Positions 7,943-16,249 of a stretch of 64,000 nucleotides of DNA are shown here, piece after piece. Source of the DNA: Bacteroidota bacterium (GTDB lineage: Bacteria; Bacteroidota; Bacteroidia; Bacteroidales; ML635J-15); contig JAKQEK010000372.1 in the NCBI GenBank assembly GCA_029558535.1, positions 1 through 64,000 on the forward strand, read 5' to 3'. The notes under the pieces were generated by a model. It did no database searches. It was not told the DNA's origin and saw only the letters and a program-made list of their open reading frames with translations. How positions within the stretch are numbered: position 1 is the first letter of the stretch; every line of letters begins with the position of its first letter. The translations under genes were made by a program, and so were the position numbers.

Positions 7943-9018
7943 TTTCGAGATTTTTTAAAATTATTTTTAAGCCAACCAGGAGTAATTATTGCTCCAATTA
8001 TTAAATAAGGGTAATATGTAACTAATCTCCATATTAACGCCATAATTACGACAAAACCTGCAACAGGAACAAAATCAGCCATATATGTTGTAAAAACTGT
8101 TTCAACAAAGCCACTTCCACCTGGTGTAGGCATAACTAACATTAGTATCCACATTACTAATTGTCTGGCAAAAATGAGAAAATGTTCAAAAACGTTTATA
8201 GTTTGATCTCCCGATTCTATTGAAACCATCATTGCCAGTAAAAGAAAATTAAGAACACAATATCTTGCTGTCCACGAAATAAATGTTGAAAATACTGATT
8301 TTAGCCAAAAACTGAAATGTTTCTTTTTCAGTTCTTTATTTGCAATAAAGAAATCTTTTGCCATTTGATCTGCTCCCTGACTCCATTTTCTTAAAAAACG
8401 AAGTTTAAAAATGGCTTTCACTAGTTTAGTAAAAAACTTTGGATTTATAAACAGAGAATATGCCATCAGCAAAGTCCAGCTTAATTTTAAGCTATATCCA
8501 ATAATAGCAAAAGACAACAGATGATTGTAAACATAGCCACTATCTCCCGATGGGAATAGCTGGGAAGAAGAAAACAGCAGGATTATTGACGGGAACATTA
8601 TTGTAAAATACAACTCGTCTAAAAAAGAAGTTGCCATCACAATCGAAGTGCTTTTTCCAATACTTAATCCTTCCTTCCATAAAAAGATTGTTGCTATAGC
8701 TGTTCCCCCAATTGCTGACGGAGTAATTGCTGATCCAAATTCCCACAAAAAGACAATCTTTATACACTGTACCCATGTCAATTCTCCGCCTGATAATATT
8801 CTCATTCTTAGAACGTAACCAAAGTCACGGAAAAACAACATCCCAAAAGCGCATATAAAAAAAATAAAACTTAACTGAGTTATAGCAAACAATGAAAAAT
8901 CGATTTTATTAAAATCTCGATAAACAAACCATGCAATAATTCCTAGCCCAATTACGATTGGTAATATTACTTTGCTAGATTTAAAACTATTTAATGATGT
9001 TTTATCAAATTTTCGCAT
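7939..9018 (-). CDS. lysylphosphatidylglycerol synthase TM-domain family protein
   Basis: A 359-residue polytopic membrane protein of the flippase-like LPG_synthase_TM family (formerly UPF0104). About eight to nine hydrophobic segments are visible. Family landmarks include LFFRDFGYVLRMRIL, FLWEFGSAITPSAIGG and, late, LMLVMPTPGGSGFVETVF. Only the membrane part is present and there is no C-terminal aminoacyl-transferase domain. A lipid- or glycolipid-translocation role is therefore more likely than lysyl transfer. It is coupled to rpiB by a 4-base overlap, and it diverges from kdsB, the LPS-sugar gene. Confidence 0.8.
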   Translation of the reverse strand: MRKFDKTSLNSFKSSKVILPIVIGLGIIAWFVYRDFNKIDFSLFAITQLSFIFFICAFGMLFFRDFGYVLRMRILSGGELTWVQCIKIVFLWEFGSAITPSAIGGTAIATIFLWKEGLSIGKSTSIVMATSFLDELYFTIMFPSIILLFSSSQLFPSGDSGYVYNHLLSFAIIGYSLKLSWTLLMAYSLFINPKFFTKLVKAIFKLRFLRKWSQGADQMAKDFFIANKELKKKHFSFWLKSVFSTFISWTARYCVLNFLLLAMMVSIESGDQTINVFEHFLIFARQLVMWILMLVMPTPGGSGFVETVFTTYMADFVPVAGFVVIMALIWRLVTYYPYLIIGAIITPGWLKNNFKKSRK

Positions 9019-9091
9019 AAATACAAAATAAAACTATTTATTACGATTATCAATAATAAAAGATTAAAATTGATTATTTTTAAGGCAAAAT

Positions 9092-9847
9092 TTGATTATG
9101 GATTTTATTGCGATTATACCTGCAAGATATGCATCAACTCGTTTTCCGGGGAAACCATTGATAAATATTAACGGTAAAACAATGGTGCATAATGTTTATA
9201 TTCAGGCAAAAAAAGTTTTTAATGATGTTTATGTCGCGACTGATGATGATAGAATTTATAATGCTGTTGTCGATTTTGGAGGAAAGGTTGTGATGACAAA
9301 ACGAAAACATAAAAGTGGCACTGACAGATGTTCTGAAGCAATTGAAAAAATAGAAGAATTAGAAGGCAGAAGTTGGGATGTGATAGTTAACATTCAAGGA
9401 GACGAACCATTTATAAAAACGGAGCAACTTACTGAAATAAAGAAATGTTTTAAGCAGAAGAAAAATCAGATAGCAACTTTAGTCAAACCTATCAACAACA
9501 AAGATGATATTTTCAATCCAAACAAACCAAAAGTAGTTATTAATAATAAAAATGAGGCAATATACTTTAGCAGATCTCCCATACCTTATCTTCGTGGAAT
9601 AAATGAAAACAAATGGATTTCAAAGCACTTGTATTACAAACATATTGGGCTGTATGCATATCGTAAAGAAGTACTGAAGGAAATTACCTGTTTAAAACCT
9701 TCATTACTTGAATTGGCAGAAAGTTTGGAACAACTAAGATGGATAGAAAACGGATATAAAATTAAAGTCTCATTTACGGAACATGAGAGCATATCAATTG
9801 ATACCCCGAAAGATTTAGAAAAAATTAAACAAGTAGGATTGTTGTAA
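9092..9847 (+). CDS. kdsB: 3-deoxy-manno-octulosonate cytidylyltransferase
   Basis: Activates KDO as CMP-KDO for lipopolysaccharide inner-core synthesis. The 251-residue protein has the usual length. It begins with the nucleotide-binding signature AIIPARYASTRFPGKPL, followed by VATDDDRI, the metal-binding NIQGDEPFI and, later, FSRSPIPYLR. The C-terminal ESISIDTPKDLEK is also typical. Its stop overlaps the start of the next gene by one base (TAATG), which puts KDO activation and a glycosyltransferase in the same operon. Confidence 0.97.
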   Translation: MIMDFIAIIPARYASTRFPGKPLININGKTMVHNVYIQAKKVFNDVYVATDDDRIYNAVVDFGGKVVMTKRKHKSGTDRCSEAIEKIEELEGRSWDVIVNIQGDEPFIKTEQLTEIKKCFKQKKNQIATLVKPINNKDDIFNPNKPKVVINNKNEAIYFSRSPIPYLRGINENKWISKHLYYKHIGLYAYRKEVLKEITCLKPSLLELAESLEQLRWIENGYKIKVSFTEHESISIDTPKDLEKIKQVGLL

Positions 9848-10974
9848 TGAATATTGCGGTAAATGCCAGGTTATTACTTAAGAATAAACTCGAAGGAATC
9901 GGGTGGTTTAGTTATGAAACCCTGAAAAGAATAACCAAAGAACATCCCGAGCATAAATTCTTTTTCATTTTTGATAGACAATATAGCCCTGAATTTATTT
10001 TTTCTGAAAATGTAATCCCTATTGTTGCCGGACCTCCAACACGACATCCTGTTTTATGGTATATTTGGTTTGAATATGTAGTACCGAGAGTTTTAAAAAG
10101 AATAAATGCGGATATTTTTGTTTCTACAGATGGTTTCATTTCGCTAAAAGCAAAGATTCCTCAGGTTAGTATTATTCATGATATAAATTTTGTTCATAAT
10201 CCTGAACAATTGCCATATTTTGTTCGCAAGTATTATAATTATTTTTTTCCAAAATATGCCAAAAAAGCTGCAAGCATAGGAACGGTTTCCGAATATTCGA
10301 AAAGAGATATCTGTGAAACATTTAACGTTAATCCGGATTTGATTACAGTTTGTTACAATGGTTCCAATTCGGTTTATACACCTTTGGCAGATGTCGAAAA
10401 AAATGAGGTAAAAACTGCATATACAAGTGGGCAGGATTATTTCATTTTCGTTGGTGCTTTTACACCAAGAAAGAACATTCCGGGATTATTAAAATCATTT
10501 GAGATTTATAAATCATCAGGGAGCTATACTCAAAAACTTGTGATTGTTGGATCCGAATTGCATAAAATGGTGGATATTAGAAAAACACTGGATACCATGG
10601 TGTATAAGGATGATGTAATATTCACCGGAAGGCTTGATTTAGAATCTTTGCATAAGTATCTTGGGTCAGCCTTGGCTTTGGTTTATATCCCATTTTTTGA
10701 AGGATTTGGCATCCCATTAGTCGAAGCAATGTATTGTGAAGTCCCTATAATATCTGGCGACAGAACATCTCTTCCTGAAGTAGTTGGAGAAGCAGCTTTA
10801 ATTTGTTCACCTGAAGATCATAAAAAAGTCGCTTATTATATGGCAGAATTAGTTAATAATCCAAAGTTAAGAGATTCTCTAATCGAAAAAGCCAAAGTAC
10901 AAAGAGAAATGTTTTCTTGGGATAAGTCAGCACAAAGGTTATGGCAGTGTATCGAAAAAGTAATACAATCCTAG
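9847..10974 (+). CDS. glycosyltransferase family 4 (GT-B fold)
   Basis: A 375-residue GT4-type glycosyltransferase. The N-terminal half carries the acceptor domain, with the basic RKYYNYFFPKYAKKA and the interdomain SEYSKRDICE. The C-terminal half shows the donor-sugar domain with FVGAFTPRKNIPGLL and the E-x7-E region FEGFGIPLVEAMYCEVPII (about residues 280-300). It probably adds a sugar to LPS or another surface glycan, since it is translationally coupled to kdsB. Donor and acceptor cannot be told from the sequence. Confidence 0.88.
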   Translation: MNIAVNARLLLKNKLEGIGWFSYETLKRITKEHPEHKFFFIFDRQYSPEFIFSENVIPIVAGPPTRHPVLWYIWFEYVVPRVLKRINADIFVSTDGFISLKAKIPQVSIIHDINFVHNPEQLPYFVRKYYNYFFPKYAKKAASIGTVSEYSKRDICETFNVNPDLITVCYNGSNSVYTPLADVEKNEVKTAYTSGQDYFIFVGAFTPRKNIPGLLKSFEIYKSSGSYTQKLVIVGSELHKMVDIRKTLDTMVYKDDVIFTGRLDLESLHKYLGSALALVYIPFFEGFGIPLVEAMYCEVPIISGDRTSLPEVVGEAALICSPEDHKKVAYYMAELVNNPKLRDSLIEKAKVQREMFSWDKSAQRLWQCIEKVIQS

Positions 10975-10977
10975 TTA

Positions 10978-11574
10978 ATGCTGAAACCATTTTTTGATAA
11001 AACCAAAATTGAAGCTGGTTGCGATGAGGCAGGAAGAGGTTGTCTTGCCGGCCCTGTTTATGCTGCAGCAGTTATTTTACCACACGATTATACAAATAAA
11101 TTACTAAACGACTCGAAACAATTGACCGAAAAGCAAAGGGATAAACTTAGACCGGAAATCGAAAAAGATGCAATAGCCTGGGCGGTTGCCTATATTGATA
11201 ATAAAGAGATAGACAAAATAAACATTTTGACTGCTTCAATATGTGCAATGCACAAGGCAGTTGACCAGTTGGGGAAAAAACCGGAGTTATTATTAATTGA
11301 TGGCAACCGCTTCAAACCATATAAAGATATATGTCACAAATGTATCATTAAGGGAGACTCTTTGTTTATGTCAATAGCAGCAGCTTCGGTACTAGCTAAA
11401 ACATATAGAGATGAATATATGTATAAAATTCATTTAGAACATCCTGAATATGGATGGGATAAAAACAAAGCTTATCCGACAAAATTTCATCGAAATGCCA
11501 TATTAAAATATGGCATTACAAAATATCACAGGCTCAGTTACAAGCTAACCGACACCCAGCTGAAATTGTTTTAA
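10978..11574 (+). CDS. rnhB: ribonuclease HII
   Basis: Removes RNA from RNA-DNA hybrids and single ribonucleotides from DNA. The 198-residue protein opens with the diagnostic AGCDEAGRGCLAGPVYAAAV, which holds the first catalytic Asp-Glu pair. It continues with LLNDSKQLTEKQR, the third acidic residue in LLIDGNRF and a fourth in AKTYRDEYM. The start lies 3 bases after the glycosyltransferase stop. It ends the rightward operon, convergent with the small lipoprotein gene 11 bases further on. Confidence 0.97.
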   Translation: MLKPFFDKTKIEAGCDEAGRGCLAGPVYAAAVILPHDYTNKLLNDSKQLTEKQRDKLRPEIEKDAIAWAVAYIDNKEIDKINILTASICAMHKAVDQLGKKPELLLIDGNRFKPYKDICHKCIIKGDSLFMSIAAASVLAKTYRDEYMYKIHLEHPEYGWDKNKAYPTKFHRNAILKYGITKYHRLSYKLTDTQLKLF

Positions 11575-11585
11575 AAGTTTTATTA

Positions 11586-12011
11586 TTATTGTGGAGCTGT
11601 TTCTAATAAGTCGGTGTCAGTTTTTTCATAAATCCTTTCATAATTAGGAGCTGTTTCCGAATATAAAATAAATTCTTTTCGTTTATAAGTGGTTATTTCA
11701 TTGGCATAATTTGTAAAATCGTTATATGACCTAAGATAACCTTCAGTAATTTCAAAAGAACCCTCATACATTATAATCGTATCGGTTGATGTTAGCTTTA
11801 GAATTACAAAGGCATCAGTCGCTGAAGCGTTTGTATAAATACTGTTATTCTCCATGAATAACATTATTCTTGTATCCTCAGTGTCATAAACAGATTTCCA
11901 CGCGCCATAAAAATTTGATGCAGTTAGTTTTTCAACATTCTTTTCACAACTTGTAAAAATCGTAGTTAAAACAACGATAGTTAAAACACTTACTAAATAG
12001 ATTTTTTTCAT
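11586..12011 (-). CDS. small lipoprotein, lipocalin-like size
   Basis: A 141-residue protein with a lipoprotein signal (MKKIYLVSVLTIVVLTTIFTSC, lipobox TSC with Cys22). It is followed by a beta-rich region in which GAWKS, a polar strand and a repeated ITTYKR/FILYSE pattern suggest a small lipocalin-like barrel. The exact family is not recognised. It lies downstream of another lipoprotein gene but is separated from it by a strong bidirectional hairpin, so it probably has its own transcript or is expressed by read-through. Confidence 0.65.
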   Translation of the reverse strand: MKKIYLVSVLTIVVLTTIFTSCEKNVEKLTASNFYGAWKSVYDTEDTRIMLFMENNSIYTNASATDAFVILKLTSTDTIIMYEGSFEITEGYLRSYNDFTNYANEITTYKRKEFILYSETAPNYERIYEKTDTDLLETAPQ

Positions 12012-12042
12012 AGTTAATTAATTTTAAATTTGTAAGCATAAA

Positions 12043-12069
12043 AAAAAGAGGCAGATAATGCCTCTTTTT
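12043..12069 (-). terminator. terminator between two lipoprotein genes
   Basis: The arms AAAAAGAGGC and GCCTCTTTTT pair perfectly over 10 bp with a 7-nt loop. The minus-strand product ends in a T run, so it ends the transcript of the 196-aa lipoprotein. The symmetric A/T flanks would also let it work in the other direction. Confidence 0.85.
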
Positions 12070-12082
12070 ATCTTGTTGTATT

Positions 12083-12673
12083 TTAATATCCACCTTCTTT
12101 TTCAAGCTTGTCCATCTCTTCGTTGAAAATTTGCTCGAATTTCATTTTGTCGTAATCAACTCTCAATTTTTGATCTTTAGTTAAACTATTGTTGATTCCG
12201 TTTAGCATAGCATCTTTGCTAACCTCAATTGCAACATAGGTAGTGTATTTGCCGGTTGCTTCCTGATAGTTCTTTTCGCAGATTATTGCTACGTCAACTA
12301 AAGTTTGATTTACAACTTCTCTTGTAAGGTTTTCAAACTTCTGCTCAAAATCTGAATTTTGACCAACTTCTGTTTCGTTTACATAACGATCAGTAACAGA
12401 TTTAATTTTGGTGTTAATTAATCCGGCAAGCTTTCCTTTTGCTGCAGATAAAGCCTTTTCTCTTGATAAGCTCATATCTTGAGAAGTTGCACTAGCGTCA
12501 GCTCTGAAATAATTCTTGTCTGAACGACCTTCATCTTTACATGGGATTGTTATTTCGGTTGGTTTTTTTCCAGCACCACCGACATTTTTCTTTCCTTTAC
12601 ATGATGAAAAAGCAAATACGGTTCCTAAAACTCCTATTGCTAAAATAATTGTTCTTAATGTAGTTGTCTTCAT
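12083..12673 (-). CDS. LPP20-like lipoprotein
   Basis: A 196-residue lipoprotein. The signal peptide ends in the lipobox FSSC (Cys25), followed by a Gly/Lys linker (KGKKNVGGAGKK). The rest resembles the LPP20 / FlgO-like domain: RADASATSQDMSLSREKALSAA, a helix, then ITNTK-like segments and TTYVAIEVSK with a Glu/Lys-rich C-terminal helix. Such proteins sit at the inner face of the outer membrane or the periplasmic membrane face. A minus-strand TTG and a TATTTTTA box lie upstream near 12720. The function is unknown. Confidence 0.75.
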   Translation of the reverse strand: MKTTTLRTIILAIGVLGTVFAFSSCKGKKNVGGAGKKPTEITIPCKDEGRSDKNYFRADASATSQDMSLSREKALSAAKGKLAGLINTKIKSVTDRYVNETEVGQNSDFEQKFENLTREVVNQTLVDVAIICEKNYQEATGKYTTYVAIEVSKDAMLNGINNSLTKDQKLRVDYDKMKFEQIFNEEMDKLEKEGGY

Positions 12674-12789
12674 GGTAATAAAATTTAATTTGGTTACTAA
12701 TTTAAAATTTTGGTTAAAAATACAATTTTTTATTTATATTCAACAATTTTTAATTTATTATTTACAGGTTTTGCAAACTTAATGCCAAA

Positions 12790-14943
12790 ATGAAAAATAC
12801 AAATCGCAAGAAAGCTAATGGGTTGTCAACAAGTGGATTGAACAAAAAAACTCTTACATCCGAAATATTAAATATTTTTTCAAAGAGCCCTAAAAAGGAG
12901 TTAAATTATAAACAAATTGCTTCGATATTAAATATCAGTAGTACAAATGATAGAACACTAATAGTAAAAATATTAGAAGAGCTTAGTGTTTCGGGAAATG
13001 TGAAAGAAACTTCAAAGGGGAAATATAAATTAAATTCAAAGACCGGCTATATTATTGGAGAAATTGACATGAATAAAGCAGGGAATGCTTTTGTTATCAG
13101 TCCTGATATTTCAGATGATATTTATGTTCCTTTTGCCAATCTGAATTCTGCTATGCATGGAGACACTGTTAAAGTCAGCCTTTATGCTTGTAGAAAAGGG
13201 AATAGAATAGAAGGTGAGGTTATTGAAGTCCTTAAAAGGGCAAACAAACAATTCGTTGGTACAATTGAAAAGTCGGGATCATATGGATTTTTGGTGCCGG
13301 ATAATCCAAAAATGGTTTATGATATTTTTATTCCTGCTGATAATTTAAATGGTGCACGAGATGGTGAAAAAGTGATTGTCGAGATTATCGAATGGAATAG
13401 AAAAAGTAAAAATCCGACAGGTACTGTGGTTGAGGTTTTAGGCAAATCGGGAGATAACGAAGTCGAAATGCATGCGATACTTGCTGAATTTGGTCTTCCG
13501 TACAATTTTACTAGTGATATAGAGCATGAAGCTGCTAAAATAAGTGATAGAATTACTCAATATGATTATGAAATTCGGGATGATTTTAGAAATGTTCCGA
13601 CTTTTACTATAGATCCGGAAGATGCAAAAGATTTTGACGATGCGTTGTCATTGGTTAAGTTGGAAAATGGAAATTATCAAATCGGTGTACATATAGCAGA
13701 TGTGTCAAACTATATTGTAGAAAACAGTGAATTGGATAAAGAAGCTTATAGTAGAGCAACATCTGTATATCTTGTCGATAGGGTTGTTCCAATGCTTCCT
13801 GAAAAGCTGTCTAATTTCCTTTGTTCGTTACGCCCAAATGAGGATAAATTATGTTTTTCAGTGATATTAGAGATGAACGAAAAAGCCGAATTGGTTGATT
13901 ACAGGATTGCTAAGACAATTATTAATTCTGATAAAAGATTTTCATACGAACAGGCACAAGAAATTCTTGATAATGGAAAAGGGGATTTCTATGAAGAGCT
14001 TAGTAGCTTGAACAAATTGGCTAAATTATTAAGATCTAACCGTTTTCGGACAGGAGCTTTTAACTTCGAACACTTCGAAATAAAATTTAAGCTTGATAAT
14101 AATGCGATACCAACCGGGGTATATTTTAAAAAGTCGCTTGAATCAAATTATTTAATAGAAGAATTCATGCTTTTGGCAAATAGAACAGTAGCGGAAACAA
14201 TCGGGAAGTTAAAAAAGAATTTTGAATTTGTGTATCGAGTACATGCGAAACCTAATGAAGACAAACTTTTTAGTTTTTCAGGTTTCATAAAAAGGTTTGG
14301 ATATGATTTGGACTTATCTAATAACATTAAGTTGGCTAAGTCGATGAATAAATTAATTTCTGAAGTTGTTGGAAAGCCTGAACAAAATATAATTGAAAAT
14401 CTTGCGATTCGTGCGATGAGCAAAGCAATATATACGACAAAAAATATAGGCCATTATGGTTTGGCTTTCGATTATTATACACATTTTACTTCGCCAATAA
14501 GACGTTATCCTGATGTTTTAGTTCACAGATTATTATTTGATTATATAAGGAATAAAAACTCTAACATATCTGCCCTTGAAGAAAAAACCAAGCATTGTTC
14601 TTATATGGAGCAACAAGCAAGTCTTGCAGAACGTGCTTCAATCAAATATAAACAAGCAGAATTTATGATTGATAAAGTAGGACAAATATTTGAAGGGGTA
14701 ATATCCGGTGTAACAGAATGGGGCTTTTTTGTTCAGTTAAAAGAAAATGCTTGTGAAGGATTAGTTCACATGAGGACACTTAACGACGATTTTTATACTT
14801 ATGATGCTGAAAACTACTGTATCAACGGAACTTATACTAAAAAATGTTATCAATTAGGCTCGGTTGTTAGTGTGAAAATAATAAATGTAAACTTACAAAA
14901 GAAACAAATTGATTTTGAACTATCATATCTGGAGTTGAAATAG
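12790..14943 (+). CDS. rnr: ribonuclease R
   Basis: A 717-residue 3'-5' exoribonuclease that degrades structured RNA processively. Domains in order are an N-terminal winged-helix region (about 25-85), cold-shock domains (about 85-250, with KSGSYGFLVPDN), the RNB catalytic domain (about 255-590) and a C-terminal S1 domain (about 635-715, with GVISGVTEWGFFVQL). The catalytic aspartates lie in TIDPEDAKDFDDALSL (about residue 275). FTSPIRRYPDVLVHRLL is the conserved RNB end. The lysine-rich N-terminus MKNTNRKKANG is unremarkable. It is followed after 53 bases by alanine dehydrogenase, which has its own promoter. Confidence 0.96.
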   Translation: MKNTNRKKANGLSTSGLNKKTLTSEILNIFSKSPKKELNYKQIASILNISSTNDRTLIVKILEELSVSGNVKETSKGKYKLNSKTGYIIGEIDMNKAGNAFVISPDISDDIYVPFANLNSAMHGDTVKVSLYACRKGNRIEGEVIEVLKRANKQFVGTIEKSGSYGFLVPDNPKMVYDIFIPADNLNGARDGEKVIVEIIEWNRKSKNPTGTVVEVLGKSGDNEVEMHAILAEFGLPYNFTSDIEHEAAKISDRITQYDYEIRDDFRNVPTFTIDPEDAKDFDDALSLVKLENGNYQIGVHIADVSNYIVENSELDKEAYSRATSVYLVDRVVPMLPEKLSNFLCSLRPNEDKLCFSVILEMNEKAELVDYRIAKTIINSDKRFSYEQAQEILDNGKGDFYEELSSLNKLAKLLRSNRFRTGAFNFEHFEIKFKLDNNAIPTGVYFKKSLESNYLIEEFMLLANRTVAETIGKLKKNFEFVYRVHAKPNEDKLFSFSGFIKRFGYDLDLSNNIKLAKSMNKLISEVVGKPEQNIIENLAIRAMSKAIYTTKNIGHYGLAFDYYTHFTSPIRRYPDVLVHRLLFDYIRNKNSNISALEEKTKHCSYMEQQASLAERASIKYKQAEFMIDKVGQIFEGVISGVTEWGFFVQLKENACEGLVHMRTLNDDFYTYDAENYCINGTYTKKCYQLGSVVSVKIINVNLQKKQIDFELSYLELK

Positions 14944-14953
14944 AAAATAATTT

Positions 14954-14983
14954 TTGAATTTGTATTGAAATTTGATATCTTTA
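14954..14983 (+). promoter_or_regulatory. probable promoter of alanine dehydrogenase
   Basis: TTG (14954-14956), a 19-nt spacer, then TATCTTTA (14976-14983), which has one mismatch to TAnnTTTG. It would give a leader of only about 8 nt before the ATG at 14997, typical of this phylum's short leaders. Confidence 0.5.
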
Positions 14984-14996
14984 TAAGCAAAAAATT

Positions 14997-16217
14997 ATGG
15001 CTTCAACTCATAAATCAGATTCCACTTTTATTCATGGCTCAGTATTAATGCCTCAAGAAGAAATGTTGGAAGTAATAACGGAAAAGAAATCTATGAAAAT
15101 AGGAATTCCTGCAGATTGTAGTGGGATTGAACATAGAATTCCTTTAGCTCCTCTTGCTGTTGAGCAATTAGTGAAAGAAGGTTTTAAAATTTTTATTCAG
15201 GAAGGAGCCGGTAAAGGGGCAAATTTTACTGATGTTCAGTATGCCGATTATGGCGCAACTATTACAAAAAGCCTTTCAGACATTTTTAGTTGCGACATTA
15301 TTCTTAAAATTTTTCCGTTGACTATTGAAGAGATTGATATGTTAAAAGGCAATCAATTAGTTATTTCTTCATTACATTCAAATTGTCAGGATAAGGAGTA
15401 TTTTGTGAAATTGATGCAAAAGCGAATTACTGCTTTGGCTTTTGATACAATGCAGGATAGTAAAGGACGTAATCCTATTGTAAAGTCTATGAGTGAAATT
15501 GCAGGAAGGTCATCGGTTCTGATTGCCTCGGAATATTTAAGTAATATTCATAAAGGTAAGGGTGAAATGTTTGGTGGTGTAACGGGAGTCTCACCAACAG
15601 AAGTAGTAATAATTGGAGCAGGGACAGCAGGAACTTATGCAGCACAAACAGCTCATTCAATGGGAGCGATGGTAAAAGTATTTGATAATTCCGTTTCTAA
15701 GCTCGATAATTTGCAACAACACATTGGAAATAAAGTATTTACAAGTACAATTCATTCTAAAGTATTACTTTCGGCGATAAAAACTGCAGATGTAATAATT
15801 GGAGCTCTGAAAATTTACAATAAGCGATCTAATATTGTAATTACTGAGGAAATGGTAATGCAAATGAAGAAAAATTCTGTTATTGTTGATATTAGCATTG
15901 ATCAGGGGGGCATTTTTGAAACAGGCAAACCAACTACTCATAAAAATCCGGTATTTTTAAAGCATGGAGTAATTCATTATTGCGTTCCTAATATTGCATC
16001 AAGGGTAGCAAGAACGGCTTCCTATGCAATTAGTAATGTAATCGCAGGAGAATTAATGAATATGCAACAGTATGGTAATATAACACAGTACCTTAAGATT
16101 AATCCGGGAACTAGAAAAGGTGTTTATCTATACAATGGAATTCTTACTGACGAAAACATCGGCGTGATTCATGGTATATTTTCTAAAGATTTAGATTTAT
16201 TATTAGCTGCTATGTAA
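14997..16217 (+). CDS. ald: alanine dehydrogenase
   Basis: Oxidises L-alanine to pyruvate and ammonia with NAD, or the reverse, linking alanine to central metabolism. The 406-residue protein has the AlaDh/PNT N-terminal domain (IPADCSGIEHRIPLAPLAVEQL, with GAGKGANF) and the Rossmann domain with VVIIGAGTAGTYA (about 200-212). The catalytic region holds SMSEIAGRSS. An N-terminal extension of about 30 residues precedes the domain, as is common in Bacteroidota. The PntA subunit of a transhydrogenase was considered, but no pntB follows and the length and single-chain end fit alanine dehydrogenase better. Confidence 0.88.
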   Translation: MASTHKSDSTFIHGSVLMPQEEMLEVITEKKSMKIGIPADCSGIEHRIPLAPLAVEQLVKEGFKIFIQEGAGKGANFTDVQYADYGATITKSLSDIFSCDIILKIFPLTIEEIDMLKGNQLVISSLHSNCQDKEYFVKLMQKRITALAFDTMQDSKGRNPIVKSMSEIAGRSSVLIASEYLSNIHKGKGEMFGGVTGVSPTEVVIIGAGTAGTYAAQTAHSMGAMVKVFDNSVSKLDNLQQHIGNKVFTSTIHSKVLLSAIKTADVIIGALKIYNKRSNIVITEEMVMQMKKNSVIVDISIDQGGIFETGKPTTHKNPVFLKHGVIHYCVPNIASRVARTASYAISNVIAGELMNMQQYGNITQYLKINPGTRKGVYLYNGILTDENIGVIHGIFSKDLDLLLAAM

Positions 16218-16249
16218 AAAAAAGCCGGTTTTTTAACCGGCTTTTTTTT
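16216..16249. terminator. bidirectional terminator
   Basis: The arms AAAAGCCGGTT (16220-16230) and AACCGGCTTTT (16235-16245) pair perfectly around a 4-nt loop, with A runs on the left and T runs on the right. It serves both the alanine dehydrogenase and the convergent secreted-protein gene. The stop codon of the latter (16248-16250) lies within the T tract. Confidence 0.9.
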